A stretch of DNA of 38,848 nt from UMGS1766 sp963597355 (GTDB taxonomy: Bacteria > Bacillota > Clostridia > Oscillospirales > Oscillospiraceae): contig CAVBPR010000014.1 in the NCBI GenBank assembly GCA_963597355.1, positions 1 to 38,848 on the forward strand, read 5' to 3'. The first letter of the stretch is position 1, and the number at the start of each line of letters is the position of its first letter. The translations under genes were made by a program, and so were the position numbers. This document shows positions 32,033-38,848 of the stretch, piece after piece. The notes under the pieces are model-generated. The model saw nothing but the letters and a program-made list of their open reading frames with translations, ran no database searches and had not been told where the DNA came from.

Positions 32033-32785
32033 CTATGCCATTTTTTGATAAAACTCGAACTCACTGCCCCAGCGCAGCGTGTCGTAGTCGAGAAGGGTAA
32101 ATTCATAACCCACATCGTTGAACTGAGAGGAAACAGCGAGATACATCTCCTCGGAGCCTTCGGGGGCCAACTCGATGGTGCCGTTGTCCACCGTGGTGGG
32201 GGCGCCGTCGCCGCCGGGACGCTCCAGCAACTCCCAGTTGCCGTTTTCGTCAAACACAAGGATGCTGGGCGCATCCGCCTCGGCGTCCAGGTACCAGGTG
32301 CCCGCCATCATCTCAAAATCGATGTCGCCGGTATTCTCGCCCGGCGCATCGCCGGTCATCTGCGTAAAAGTGCCAAGCTCGGCCACGTACAGTGTGCCGA
32401 CCTCATCGAACCAACTGCGGTAGGCCACGCCGTCGTGCTCGTTGTAGAAATAGTCGTAGTCGTAGTCCGGCACGAACTGGATGAAGCCGCTGGCGGTCAG
32501 CTCTTCACCGGCATCGTGCAGTGCAAAGCGCACCTCGTCGCCCTCATCGTTGTTGGCAACGATCAGTGTGCCGCCGTCCTCGCCCGTCCATGCGCCGCCG
32601 TAGATATACAGGTTCGCCATCTGCTCGGAGTCCTTGACCAGTCCTTCGAAGGAATCCGGAACGTCGTATAAATTGTAGTCGCTGCCGTTATCGCCGTAGT
32701 CTTCGTTGCTCTCGCCGCAGGCGGAAAGACTCAGGCACAGCACCAGTGCCAAAGCAAGAGACAGATATTTATTTAAGTGTTTCAT
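32033..32785 (-). CDS. lipoprotein 3 of the accessory operon (250 aa)
   Basis: Starts MKHLNKYLSLALALVL at 32785 behind AAAGGAGAAAAA; an upstream in-frame extension overlaps the DUF2442 gene. The lipobox is LSAC with Cys23 as lipid site. The acidic mature domain ends with one copy of the shared module: MAGTWYLDAEADAP, ENGNWELLERPG and a terminal DTLRWGSEFEFYQKMA. It is a paralogue of lipoproteins 1 and 2. It lies 31 nt downstream of the DUF2442 gene. Confidence 0.82.
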   Translation of the reverse strand: MKHLNKYLSLALALVLCLSLSACGESNEDYGDNGSDYNLYDVPDSFEGLVKDSEQMANLYIYGGAWTGEDGGTLIVANNDEGDEVRFALHDAGEELTASGFIQFVPDYDYDYFYNEHDGVAYRSWFDEVGTLYVAELGTFTQMTGDAPGENTGDIDFEMMAGTWYLDAEADAPSILVFDENGNWELLERPGGDGAPTTVDNGTIELAPEGSEEMYLAVSSQFNDVGYEFTLLDYDTLRWGSEFEFYQKMA

Positions 32786-32816
32786 CGTGTTTTTCTCCTT
32801 TTTCAGATAAACTGTG

Positions 32817-33056
32817 TCAATGTTCCTGTTCCGCCATAGACAATATCTCATCGTGGCTCAGTTCCACATCGCCGAAGCGGACAAAGATGCCGTTTGTCAC
32901 AGCGCTGTTCCACACCCGCGCATCTGCAAGCGGGCGAAACCGGATCTTATCCAGATAGGGCTTCATGTCCAGCAAAAGCCGGCTTCCGGACACAAAATCC
33001 ACCTGCAAAATATGGTTGGGCAGCGGTGTGACGGCTGTGAGATACCTTCGGTTCAA
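32817..33056 (-). CDS. DUF2442 family protein with TTG start (79 aa)
   Basis: The best start is TTG at 33056, 8 nt after AAGGAGG. An in-frame ATG much further up lies across the terminator hairpin and inside the regulator gene. The protein reads LNRRYLTAVTPLPNHILQVDF and then LLLDMKPYLDKIRFRPLAD, VWNSAVTNGIFVRF and ELSHDEI, the DUF2442 arrangement (small beta-rich, function unknown, often beside DUF4160 or regulators). It opens the lipoprotein operon, directly after the MalT-type regulator and its hairpin terminator. Confidence 0.78.
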   Translation of the reverse strand: MNRRYLTAVTPLPNHILQVDFVSGSRLLLDMKPYLDKIRFRPLADARVWNSAVTNGIFVRFGDVELSHDEILSMAEQEH

Positions 33057-33080
33057 GTGCTTGCCCTCCTTTCTGCGAAA

Positions 33081-33115
33081 ATAAAAATCCACCGTACAAA
33101 CATTGTACGGTGGAT
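33081..33115 (-). terminator. hairpin terminator between the MalT-type regulator and the lipoprotein operon
   Basis: A perfect 13-bp stem, ATCCACCGTACAA with TTGTACGGTGGAT and a 3-nt loop, followed on the minus strand by TTTTATTTT. It lies 26 nt after the regulator stop and overlaps the space just before the RBS of the DUF2442 gene. It could terminate, attenuate, or act as an operator for the genes downstream. Confidence 0.8.
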
Positions 33116-33141
33116 GATATGGGATAACCATTAACCAAAGG

Positions 33142-35622
33142 TTAGGTCTTTTCCCTGAGCAGCTCGGCAAGCTGCTTTCGTTTGGTTCGGGTGTCGCCCT
33201 CAATATGAAGTTTGGAATAGATCTGATTCACATATTGTTTGACGCTGCCCTCGGAGAGAAACAGCTTTTCCGCGATCTCGCGGTTGGAAAGCCGCTGCAC
33301 CATCAGCTCCACGATCTCGAATTCCCGCGGTGTCAGTGCGTCAAAGACCGCCGGACGGGCAGTTTTATCTCTTCGCTGCTGTGCCGCTTCGCCCAACGCA
33401 ACGATCTGCGCAAGAAACTCGCTCTGCATTTCCTGCATCAGCACCGGCTTCAGGAAATCGTAGTTTTCCACGAATGGCATCACAAAGCCGTCCGGCTTTG
33501 CATCAGAAAGCGCCTTTCCTAGCCATGTGTGGGCTTCCTCGGGCTTGCCCAGCTGCTCATAGGCCGCCGCTGTCTGGATGCGGATATGCAACGCTACCAA
33601 TGCGTAGTGCATTGCCTCGCAGACGGCCAGCAGCTCTGCGCTGCGTCCCACTACCTTGGCATAGGCACCTTGGGCAAGATACACCTGATTTTCGATCATT
33701 TCCATCATGGGCTTGCCCGGCGCAAGCATGTTGATATCGGAGAGACGGTGCTGTGAAAAAAGCTCCGGGATTTTGTCCGTTTCGCCCAGCAGAGCATGGT
33801 AGTAAGCACTGGTGGCGCTCCAGAGGTTGATCCACGAGGCATCGTGGTAACGCAGCAGTGCCGCGTATCGCTCCTCAAAGGTGTACCGCGGCTCCACATC
33901 GATATGCAGCGAGAGCCGCCGCGACAGAAAATCGCAGCAGAGCTCCATGTTGATCTGCCCGTTGTCCTTGACCTGCGCGTAGGCGCGTTCCAATTCGATA
34001 TGTGCATCCGTGAAACGGCCCTGACAGAACAGTGCCTCTGCCCGCATGATGGTTTCCGCGCCCTGCCCATGGTTGTTGGTGACCTTATAGTAATGGGGCA
34101 TACATTCGTCCATTTCGGCAAGCTCGCTTTCCAGTTCTCCCGGTGTGCGATAGAACATCATCAGAACGGACGGCGAGCCAAAAGTCCAGCCGCCGCTGGA
34201 CTGGATGCTGATGGCAGGGCGGGACATCTGGGCGCTGGCACTGCGGTGCAGGCGACTCATGGCGCTGATGTCATTGTAGCAAAGAAAGCTCAGAATAAGG
34301 TCACATTCCCCCAGCAGATTGCCGCGTTCTTCCTCGGACAGCTCCGGATGCTCCTCAATGGCTGTCACCAGCAGCGTCTTCAGCTCCAGCATTTTCGGGA
34401 TCTGCCGCCATGTGAACATTCGGCGCATCAGCACCAGAATGGCAAAGGGATAGGTCTTTAGCGTTTCGGCGGGGCATTTGCCCAGCACTGTCAGCACATC
34501 CTCGGGCTTCAGCGACGCCAGCAGGATGCCCGCATCGCTGCGAATGACCCGCAGCAGCGCATCATAGTTTTCGCTTTTCCGGTAAGCAGCGATGGCATGA
34601 AGATATTGCTTGTGTTCTTCATACCAGAAACCGAACCGCTCCCAATAGCGTTTCTGCGTTTCTGCTTTCATCGTCAGAAAGCTGCGTTCTGCGCACTCCT
34701 TCATCATGTGGTGGAAGCGATAGGTCGCACCGTCCGGCAAGCGCGTGACAAAGGCGTTTTGCGCAGTCAGCATGGAGAGAATTTGCCCAGCGTCCGCGTC
34801 GCCTGTGACACACTGCGCCATTTCGACGGTAAATTCATCGGCAAGCCCCATGACCGTCAAAAACTCCCGCTGTTTTTCCGGCAGCGGATCGATCATGGCG
34901 GCGGTAAAGGTGGTATAGATGTCGGAATTGCGGCTCGGCAGCACACCACGCTCAGAGAGCGTTCGCAGATTTAGGTACACAGCGGAGAACCAGCCCTCGC
35001 TGGAATAGAGGAGACTTTCGACCTGCGCTTCGGAAAGCTCCGTGCCGCAGCGGTGTGCATAGACGGCAAGCTCGGTGTGGTTCAGGCGCAGCTGCTCCGT
35101 GCCGATCTGATAAACCTTTGCCCCCAATCGCACGGTATCCGCAGCGGGCAGAAAACGGTCCCGGCTGGCGACGATCAAATGCACATTGACGGGTAGCCGG
35201 TTTGCCAGCATACAGAGGAAGGACGAGGCGCGCTGGTCCGTCAGCAGATGAAAATCGTCAATGAAAATGTAGCGGGAAGTTTTTCCCACCAGCTCATGGC
35301 AGAGGTCATCCACCAGCAGTCCGCCGCCCGCTGCGTCCGTGGGGCAGGGATATTCCCGCAGGAAGGGGAAGCCCGCGCGGGCAAACGCCTCCTGTACGCT
35401 TTTCCAGAAGATTGCAAGGTTATCGGAATACACGCTGATGCGGATGATTTTCAGGGTTTCCGCCTTGGCGCGCTCCTCCAGATACCAGTTCACTGCCGTG
35501 GTCTTTCCGTAGCCCATGGGGGCGACCACGGTGGTCATGGCGCAGCGGGAGATGGGCCGCAGGCTCTCCTGCAACCTTTCTGATATGTAAATGGTATTTA
35601 AATTCCATTTCGGTTTTGGCAT
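33142..35622 (-). CDS. MalT-type LuxR-family ATP-dependent transcription activator
   Basis: A STAND-class regulator of 826 aa from the ATG at 35622 (GGAGG 8 nt upstream; 15 extra N-terminal residues are unlikely). It has a P-loop NTPase domain with Walker A APMGYGKTT (residues 34-42) and Walker B-like YIFIDDFHLL, a winged helix, and a long TPR-like helical middle (about 330-740). The C-terminal LuxR helix-turn-helix (about 760-820) reads LTPREFEIVELMVQRLSNRE, IAEKLFLSEGSVKQYVNQIY. Such proteins bind an inducer and ATP, oligomerise and activate a promoter. The genes immediately downstream are the obvious candidate target. Confidence 0.9.
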   Translation of the reverse strand: MPKPKWNLNTIYISERLQESLRPISRCAMTTVVAPMGYGKTTAVNWYLEERAKAETLKIIRISVYSDNLAIFWKSVQEAFARAGFPFLREYPCPTDAAGGGLLVDDLCHELVGKTSRYIFIDDFHLLTDQRASSFLCMLANRLPVNVHLIVASRDRFLPAADTVRLGAKVYQIGTEQLRLNHTELAVYAHRCGTELSEAQVESLLYSSEGWFSAVYLNLRTLSERGVLPSRNSDIYTTFTAAMIDPLPEKQREFLTVMGLADEFTVEMAQCVTGDADAGQILSMLTAQNAFVTRLPDGATYRFHHMMKECAERSFLTMKAETQKRYWERFGFWYEEHKQYLHAIAAYRKSENYDALLRVIRSDAGILLASLKPEDVLTVLGKCPAETLKTYPFAILVLMRRMFTWRQIPKMLELKTLLVTAIEEHPELSEEERGNLLGECDLILSFLCYNDISAMSRLHRSASAQMSRPAISIQSSGGWTFGSPSVLMMFYRTPGELESELAEMDECMPHYYKVTNNHGQGAETIMRAEALFCQGRFTDAHIELERAYAQVKDNGQINMELCCDFLSRRLSLHIDVEPRYTFEERYAALLRYHDASWINLWSATSAYYHALLGETDKIPELFSQHRLSDINMLAPGKPMMEMIENQVYLAQGAYAKVVGRSAELLAVCEAMHYALVALHIRIQTAAAYEQLGKPEEAHTWLGKALSDAKPDGFVMPFVENYDFLKPVLMQEMQSEFLAQIVALGEAAQQRRDKTARPAVFDALTPREFEIVELMVQRLSNREIAEKLFLSEGSVKQYVNQIYSKLHIEGDTRTKRKQLAELLREKT

Positions 35623-35685
35623 AATGCGTACCTCCGACGATTTATTTTCCCAAAGTCTCCGACTCAAACGGCACGGCTACGGATC

Positions 35686-35859
35686 TCAGCATCCGTATCT
35701 CCGGCAAACTCTGGACATATCGTATTGCTGTCTTAGCAAAGACATTTGTTCCACCTGTTCCCGTTCCACGCAGTAGCACAGAAACTCATCGTCATATTGC
35801 GCCAGATCCTCCGGCAGATGCCGCGAATGTTTACCAAATCGTTCAAAAATACCTGCCAC
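35686..35859 (-). CDS. 57-aa uncharacterised protein with GTG start
   Basis: Begins GTG at 35859, about 9 nt after AAAGGAG. Its product starts MAGIFERFGKHSRHLPEDL (GTG read as Met), continues AQYDDEFLCYC and VEREQVEQM, and ends SRVCRRYGC. Four cysteines and the even charge pattern look coding rather than random. It lies 63 nt upstream of the MalT-type gene on the same strand, so the two may be co-transcribed. No family recognised. Confidence 0.55.
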   Translation of the reverse strand: MAGIFERFGKHSRHLPEDLAQYDDEFLCYCVEREQVEQMSLLRQQYDMSRVCRRYGC

Positions 35860-35979
35860 GGTTCCTCACTCCTTTCGGTGATAGCCAACAAATGAGAATA
35901 CAAAAACAGCGCAAACCACCTGTGTTCCCACTGGTAGTCTGCGCTGCAACTTCTCTTCATCAGCGATTCCTGATTGCTG

Positions 35980-36255
35980 TCAGGTATTAGGTTTAAATAA
36001 GCTCTCAAGCTGGGCTGAAGCATTCAGTAGAATAGACGGGTCAACTTCCAACGCGTCTGCGATGCTAAAAAACACTTCCAAAGAAAAAGATTTCGCTAAT
36101 CCGGGTGCTTCAATGGAGCTGATAAGAGATCTGCTGACCGATGCACGTTCTGCCAGCTGCTCTTGGGACAGGCCACGACATTTTCTAAGCGTGGAAATAG
36201 CTATGCCAAGTTGAATGAGTCTATCACGGTTCCTGAGGCTCATTTCTTTTTCCAC
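35980..36255 (-). CDS. XRE-family transcriptional regulator (91 aa)
   Basis: A Cro/CI-type helix-turn-helix domain fills most of the protein: LGIAISTLRKCRGLSQEQLAE, then RASVSRSLISSIEAPG, and a C-terminal FFSIADALEVDPSILLNAS. The start is probably GTG at 36255 (AAAGGCAGG upstream); an in-frame ATG at 36243 is possible. The IEAPG variant replaces the usual IExG turn. It is likely a local repressor of a small accessory unit; the target is unknown. Confidence 0.85.
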   Translation of the reverse strand: MEKEMSLRNRDRLIQLGIAISTLRKCRGLSQEQLAERASVSRSLISSIEAPGLAKSFSLEVFFSIADALEVDPSILLNASAQLESLFKPNT

Positions 36256-36524
36256 ATGCCAGCACCTGCCTTTCCTTTAGTATGATTATATTTTACCGAA
36301 AAGCAGCGTTTTTCTCTGTACCTGTACGAAAGCGTGTGCTCACAAATACAGACATACGATCTTTTGCACTCGCTTTTTATAATTGTTTTCGACATTTCAC
36401 TATCCTCCAGATATTTTGCACACTATTTTTTATCGGTGATGCAAAACATGGCGGAGAACGGCAGGCGAATATTCTACCGCCGTATGTCGCTTTGGGAAGC
36501 TCGCGGAAATAACGCGTACAAAAA
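36256..36524. other. intergenic stretch upstream of the XRE gene
   Basis: AT-rich sequence without a supported gene. On the minus strand a TATAAT is present near the XRE start without a convincing -35 box. Short plus-strand frames lack RBSs. Confidence 0.4.
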
Positions 36525-36561
36525 GAAATAGCACAGCCGCCGTTCTTAGGTGACTGTGCTA
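36525..36561 (-). terminator. terminator of the tag gene
   Basis: On the minus strand TAGCACAG pairs with CTGTGCTA, with a GTCACC/GGCGGC inner part (one mismatch), followed by TTTCTTTTTG. It lies 37 nt after the stop of the glycosylase gene. Confidence 0.65.
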
Positions 36562-36597
36562 CGAATATATAATTTGACTGTATTTGTGATGTGACTG

Positions 36598-37206
36598 CTA
36601 TGAGATTGCAAAAGACGTCGGCTCAGTACCACCGCCGTCGCGTTCATTATCTCGATGCGCCAAAAAGCAATCCTGCTCATGAGAATAGATCACCCCTACT
36701 GCCTGCAAATAGGCGTAGATGACCGTAGTCCCTACGAACTTCATGCCGCGTTTTTTCAAGTCCTTTGATATGCTATCCGACAGTTCCGAACTTGTCCGGC
36801 CGATTTCATAAATCACCTTGCCGTCCGTCCAGTGCCAGAGATACTCCGAGAAGCTGCTGTATTCCTGCTGAATCTTCCGGAATGCCTGCGCATTGGTGAC
36901 GGCAGCTTGTATCTTCAGGCGGTTACGGATGATGCCAGGATTATTCCGCAGGGCTTCCAGTTTGGCCTCATCATAATCGCAGACCTTCTCCAGATTGAAG
37001 CCGTCAAAAGCCTCGCAGAACGCATCCCTTTTATTGAGGACACATTCCCAGGACAGCCCTGCCTGAAAGCACTCCAATATCAGCATCTCGAAGAGCTTCC
37101 GATCATCATGTACCGGAACGCCCCACTCCTCGTCGTGATAACGGATGTACCGCTCATTTTTTGGATTAGCCCAACGGCAACGTATTTTCCCATCCGTCCA
37201 TTCCAT
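36598..37206 (-). CDS. tag: DNA-3-methyladenine glycosylase I
   Basis: Excises 3-methyladenine from alkylated DNA, opening base-excision repair. From the ATG at 37206 (AAAGGCGGG upstream) the product is 202 aa. Zinc-site residues are present: the N-terminal Cys of KIRCRW, the His of IRYHDEEWGV, and the C-terminal His and Cys of YSHEQDC. Catalytic and base-pocket segments FEMLILECFQAGLSWECVL and KRGMKFVGTTVIYAYLQA match the family. It lies 34 nt after the dehydrogenase gene, so it may be transcribed with it. Confidence 0.94.
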   Translation of the reverse strand: MEWTDGKIRCRWANPKNERYIRYHDEEWGVPVHDDRKLFEMLILECFQAGLSWECVLNKRDAFCEAFDGFNLEKVCDYDEAKLEALRNNPGIIRNRLKIQAAVTNAQAFRKIQQEYSSFSEYLWHWTDGKVIYEIGRTSSELSDSISKDLKKRGMKFVGTTVIYAYLQAVGVIYSHEQDCFLAHRDNERDGGGTEPTSFAIS

Positions 37207-37240
37207 CCGTATCCCGCCTTTCTGAAACAATCGCTTTCGT

Positions 37241-38275
37241 TTAGCTCATCTTTATAACTACGTTTCCTGCATGGTTCACATCACTTGCGGTGCGGATTGC
37301 CTGCACCAGTGCATCCAAAGAAAATTCATGCGTAATAATGCTCTCCAGATTCCATTTGCTACTCGCCATCATTTCCTGTACATCCCGCACATCCTCCGGC
37401 ATATAACCGCCGGAGCCAATAATGCTCTGCTGCGCGTAAGTCATATGCAGAAGATCCATCTCCCGTGGCTTGTTATTCACTGCCACAGAAACAAAACGGC
37501 TCTCGATTTTGCCAAACCGCAGGAAATCATCCAGAATGCTCTCTGCTCCGGCAGCATCCAACCAGCAGTCAATGTCTGCAACCGCACCATGCAAGGCCGG
37601 AGCCGTGCCGAAATAGTTGGCAGCTACTGCTTCAAAATTCCCTGACGCTGTATTACAGACTGCAAAACCTAACTGCTCTGCCAGCTTCAGGCGGAACTCG
37701 GAGCGATCACAGATCATCACTTTCTCCATGCCAAAATGCTTAAGCGCAACCGCAGCGGCAATACCAATCGTTCCGCAGCCGAACACAACGGCATTCTGTC
37801 CGGCAATATACTGCTCCTTGCCACATGGGATCATCCCTCTTCTTGCAGCACGGCAGCCAACCGTAAACGGTTCGATCAGGCTTGCCAGCTTGTCAGAGAT
37901 ACGCTCGTCCACTGCGTAGAGGGAATGATTTCTCTTTGCATTGGGAATAAGAATATATTCTGAGAAGCCGCCGATGGTTCCGGCTCGTTTCGTATCTCCC
38001 TTGGCATAGCGAGGATACGGATAAACCCGTTCACCTACAGAAAAATCTGTGACATTCTTTCCGACCTTTACCACGCGGGAGACCGTTTCATGTCCAAACT
38101 CTCCACCGACCGTAATTCTATGCCCGGTATTCGGGCCATGCATAAAAACAGCCACATCTGTACCACAAATACTCGAATACAGATTCTGCACCAGCGCATC
38201 ATTGTCCCCAACCTCCGGCAGCGGCATTTCCCTGATTTCAACTTGTTCTTTTCCTAAATAGATACCTGATTTCAT
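37241..38275 (-). CDS. zinc-type medium-chain dehydrogenase
   Basis: An NAD(P)-dependent alcohol/polyol-type dehydrogenase, 344 aa. The catalytic-zinc set is visible: Cys in SSICGTDVAV, the GHE motif in EFGHETVS and the later EP in IEPFTVGC. The nucleotide site is VVFGCGTIGIAAAV. The four-cysteine structural-zinc loop of classical ADHs is missing: the region after VYPYPRYAKGD has no cysteines. The substrate is unknown. Its start overlaps the end of the TetR gene by 4 nt, so it is a likely target or partner of that regulator. Confidence 0.88.
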   Translation of the reverse strand: MKSGIYLGKEQVEIREMPLPEVGDNDALVQNLYSSICGTDVAVFMHGPNTGHRITVGGEFGHETVSRVVKVGKNVTDFSVGERVYPYPRYAKGDTKRAGTIGGFSEYILIPNAKRNHSLYAVDERISDKLASLIEPFTVGCRAARRGMIPCGKEQYIAGQNAVVFGCGTIGIAAAVALKHFGMEKVMICDRSEFRLKLAEQLGFAVCNTASGNFEAVAANYFGTAPALHGAVADIDCWLDAAGAESILDDFLRFGKIESRFVSVAVNNKPREMDLLHMTYAQQSIIGSGGYMPEDVRDVQEMMASSKWNLESIITHEFSLDALVQAIRTASDVNHAGNVVIKMS

Positions 38276-38848
38276 GCTTCCTCCACACCTTTTCTCATAC
38301 AGCGCTGTATCATACGAATGATGTATTCATTCGAATCAGCGCAGTCATTTCGCAGCCATTCTGAGAGGATTGCCATCAGACCATGCATATAAAAGGCCAG
38401 AATATAGCGTCTATCCTGTCCCGGTACACCATAGCGATCAAGAATCGGCATGAGAATATGCCGGAACAATCCGGCATAGCTATCTTCCAGTCGCAACGTG
38501 CCTGGGTTATTAAGTGCTGTAAGAAACAGTCGCTTATGCTCTTTGATATATCCAAGATACGGTGTGAGATACTCCGGTGTCACAAGATACAGCTCTTCCT
38601 TTGGGCAGGTATGCAGCTTTTCTGCAAACGCATCAGAATCATTGCTCATATAGGCAAGAAATTCCTCATTCATATGCCGAATGCTCTCAGAAAGCAGATC
38701 TCCCATCGTTTCATAGTGCAGATAGAAGGTGGATCGATTTACTCCTGCCGCTTCACAGATCTCCTTGACTGTAATATAGGGGAAGTCCTTCTTTCCCAAA
38801 AGCATCAGGAATGCCTCGTCCATTTTTACGGCTGTTGCAAAGTATTTG
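38272..38848 (-). CDS. TetR/AcrR family transcriptional regulator (5' end outside the window)
   Basis: The reading frame continues through the right edge of the window. KYFATAVK precedes the internal Met at 38823, so the true start lies upstream and the product is longer than the 192 codons seen. The helix-turn-helix is visible: FPYITVKEICEAAGVNRSTFYLHY. A C-terminal ligand domain (about 60-183 from the internal Met) follows, resembling TetR_C_7/33-type domains. TetR proteins are usually repressors released by a small ligand. The 4-nt overlap with the dehydrogenase indicates one message. Confidence 0.88.
   Translation of the reverse strand, partial: KYFATAVKMDEAFLMLLGKKDFPYITVKEICEAAGVNRSTFYLHYETMGDLLSESIRHMNEEFLAYMSNDSDAFAEKLHTCPKEELYLVTPEYLTPYLGYIKEHKRLFLTALNNPGTLRLEDSYAGLFRHILMPILDRYGVPGQDRRYILAFYMHGLMAILSEWLRNDCADSNEYIIRMIQRCMRKGVEEA

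Noticed and set aside
35733..36023. A 96-codon minus-strand frame
   Set aside because: It overlaps the better-supported GTG-start 57-aa ORF in another frame and the end of the XRE gene. No RBS at its start.

Overview
The window looks like chromosome of an anaerobic Clostridia bacterium, probably a gut Oscillospirales/Ruminococcaceae-type organism. This is inferred from the low-to-mid GC content, strong Shine-Dalgarno sequences, sigma-A promoters, the split GlgC/GlgD pair, and the presence of DegV, LCP, ECF S-component and DUF3137 proteins. No species is claimed.

Layout. (1) 1-1530: the 3' end of a 23S rRNA gene, tRNA-Lys(CTT), tRNA-Glu(CTC), then a 5S gene with its own near-consensus promoter. 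(2) 1530-8180: a compact, translationally coupled aromatic amino-acid operon, aroF-aroB-aroA-aroC-pheA-aroK. It is preceded by an undeclared 27-codon leader peptide (1822-1905) rich in Phe/Tyr/Trp, a competing antiterminator and an intrinsic terminator, which together form a complete transcription attenuator. (3) 8189-18340, minus strand: glycogen metabolism. glgB-glgC-glgD-glgA are driven by a near-consensus promoter. They are followed by an ECF transporter S component with its own promoter and long leader, then glgP and two small membrane proteins (DUF4234, DUF2752). (4) 18697-20756: an Hsp70/DnaK paralogue translationally coupled to a 100-aa protein of unknown family. (5) 21076-24200: an LCP cell-wall ligase-like protein on the plus strand, and a DegV-MscS pair on the minus strand. 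(6) About 24.2-27.2 kb: an AT-rich, scarred accessory stretch. It holds start-less and truncated ORF remnants, an EamA transporter, a DUF4926 protein, an XRE repressor interrupted at a run of nine A with two matching operators, an orphan terminator and an imperfect direct repeat. (7) 27189-35859, minus strand, more GC-rich: a MalT/LuxR-type regulator with a tiny upstream GTG-start ORF. Downstream is a tight eight-gene run (DUF2442, three lipoproteins, two DUF3137 proteins, a mini membrane protein, DUF3592) that looks like an undescribed envelope system. (8) 35980-38848: an XRE regulator, 3-methyladenine DNA glycosylase I, and a zinc-type dehydrogenase coupled to a TetR regulator that runs off the window.

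How the parts work together. The aro operon makes chorismate and commits it to phenylpyruvate, with supply sensed by ribosome stalling on the leader peptide. The glg genes make and break glycogen. The accessory cluster is probably a regulated set of surface lipoproteins and membrane proteins of unknown purpose. The two strongest points for follow-up are the aro attenuator and the MalT-controlled lipoprotein/DUF3137 operon.
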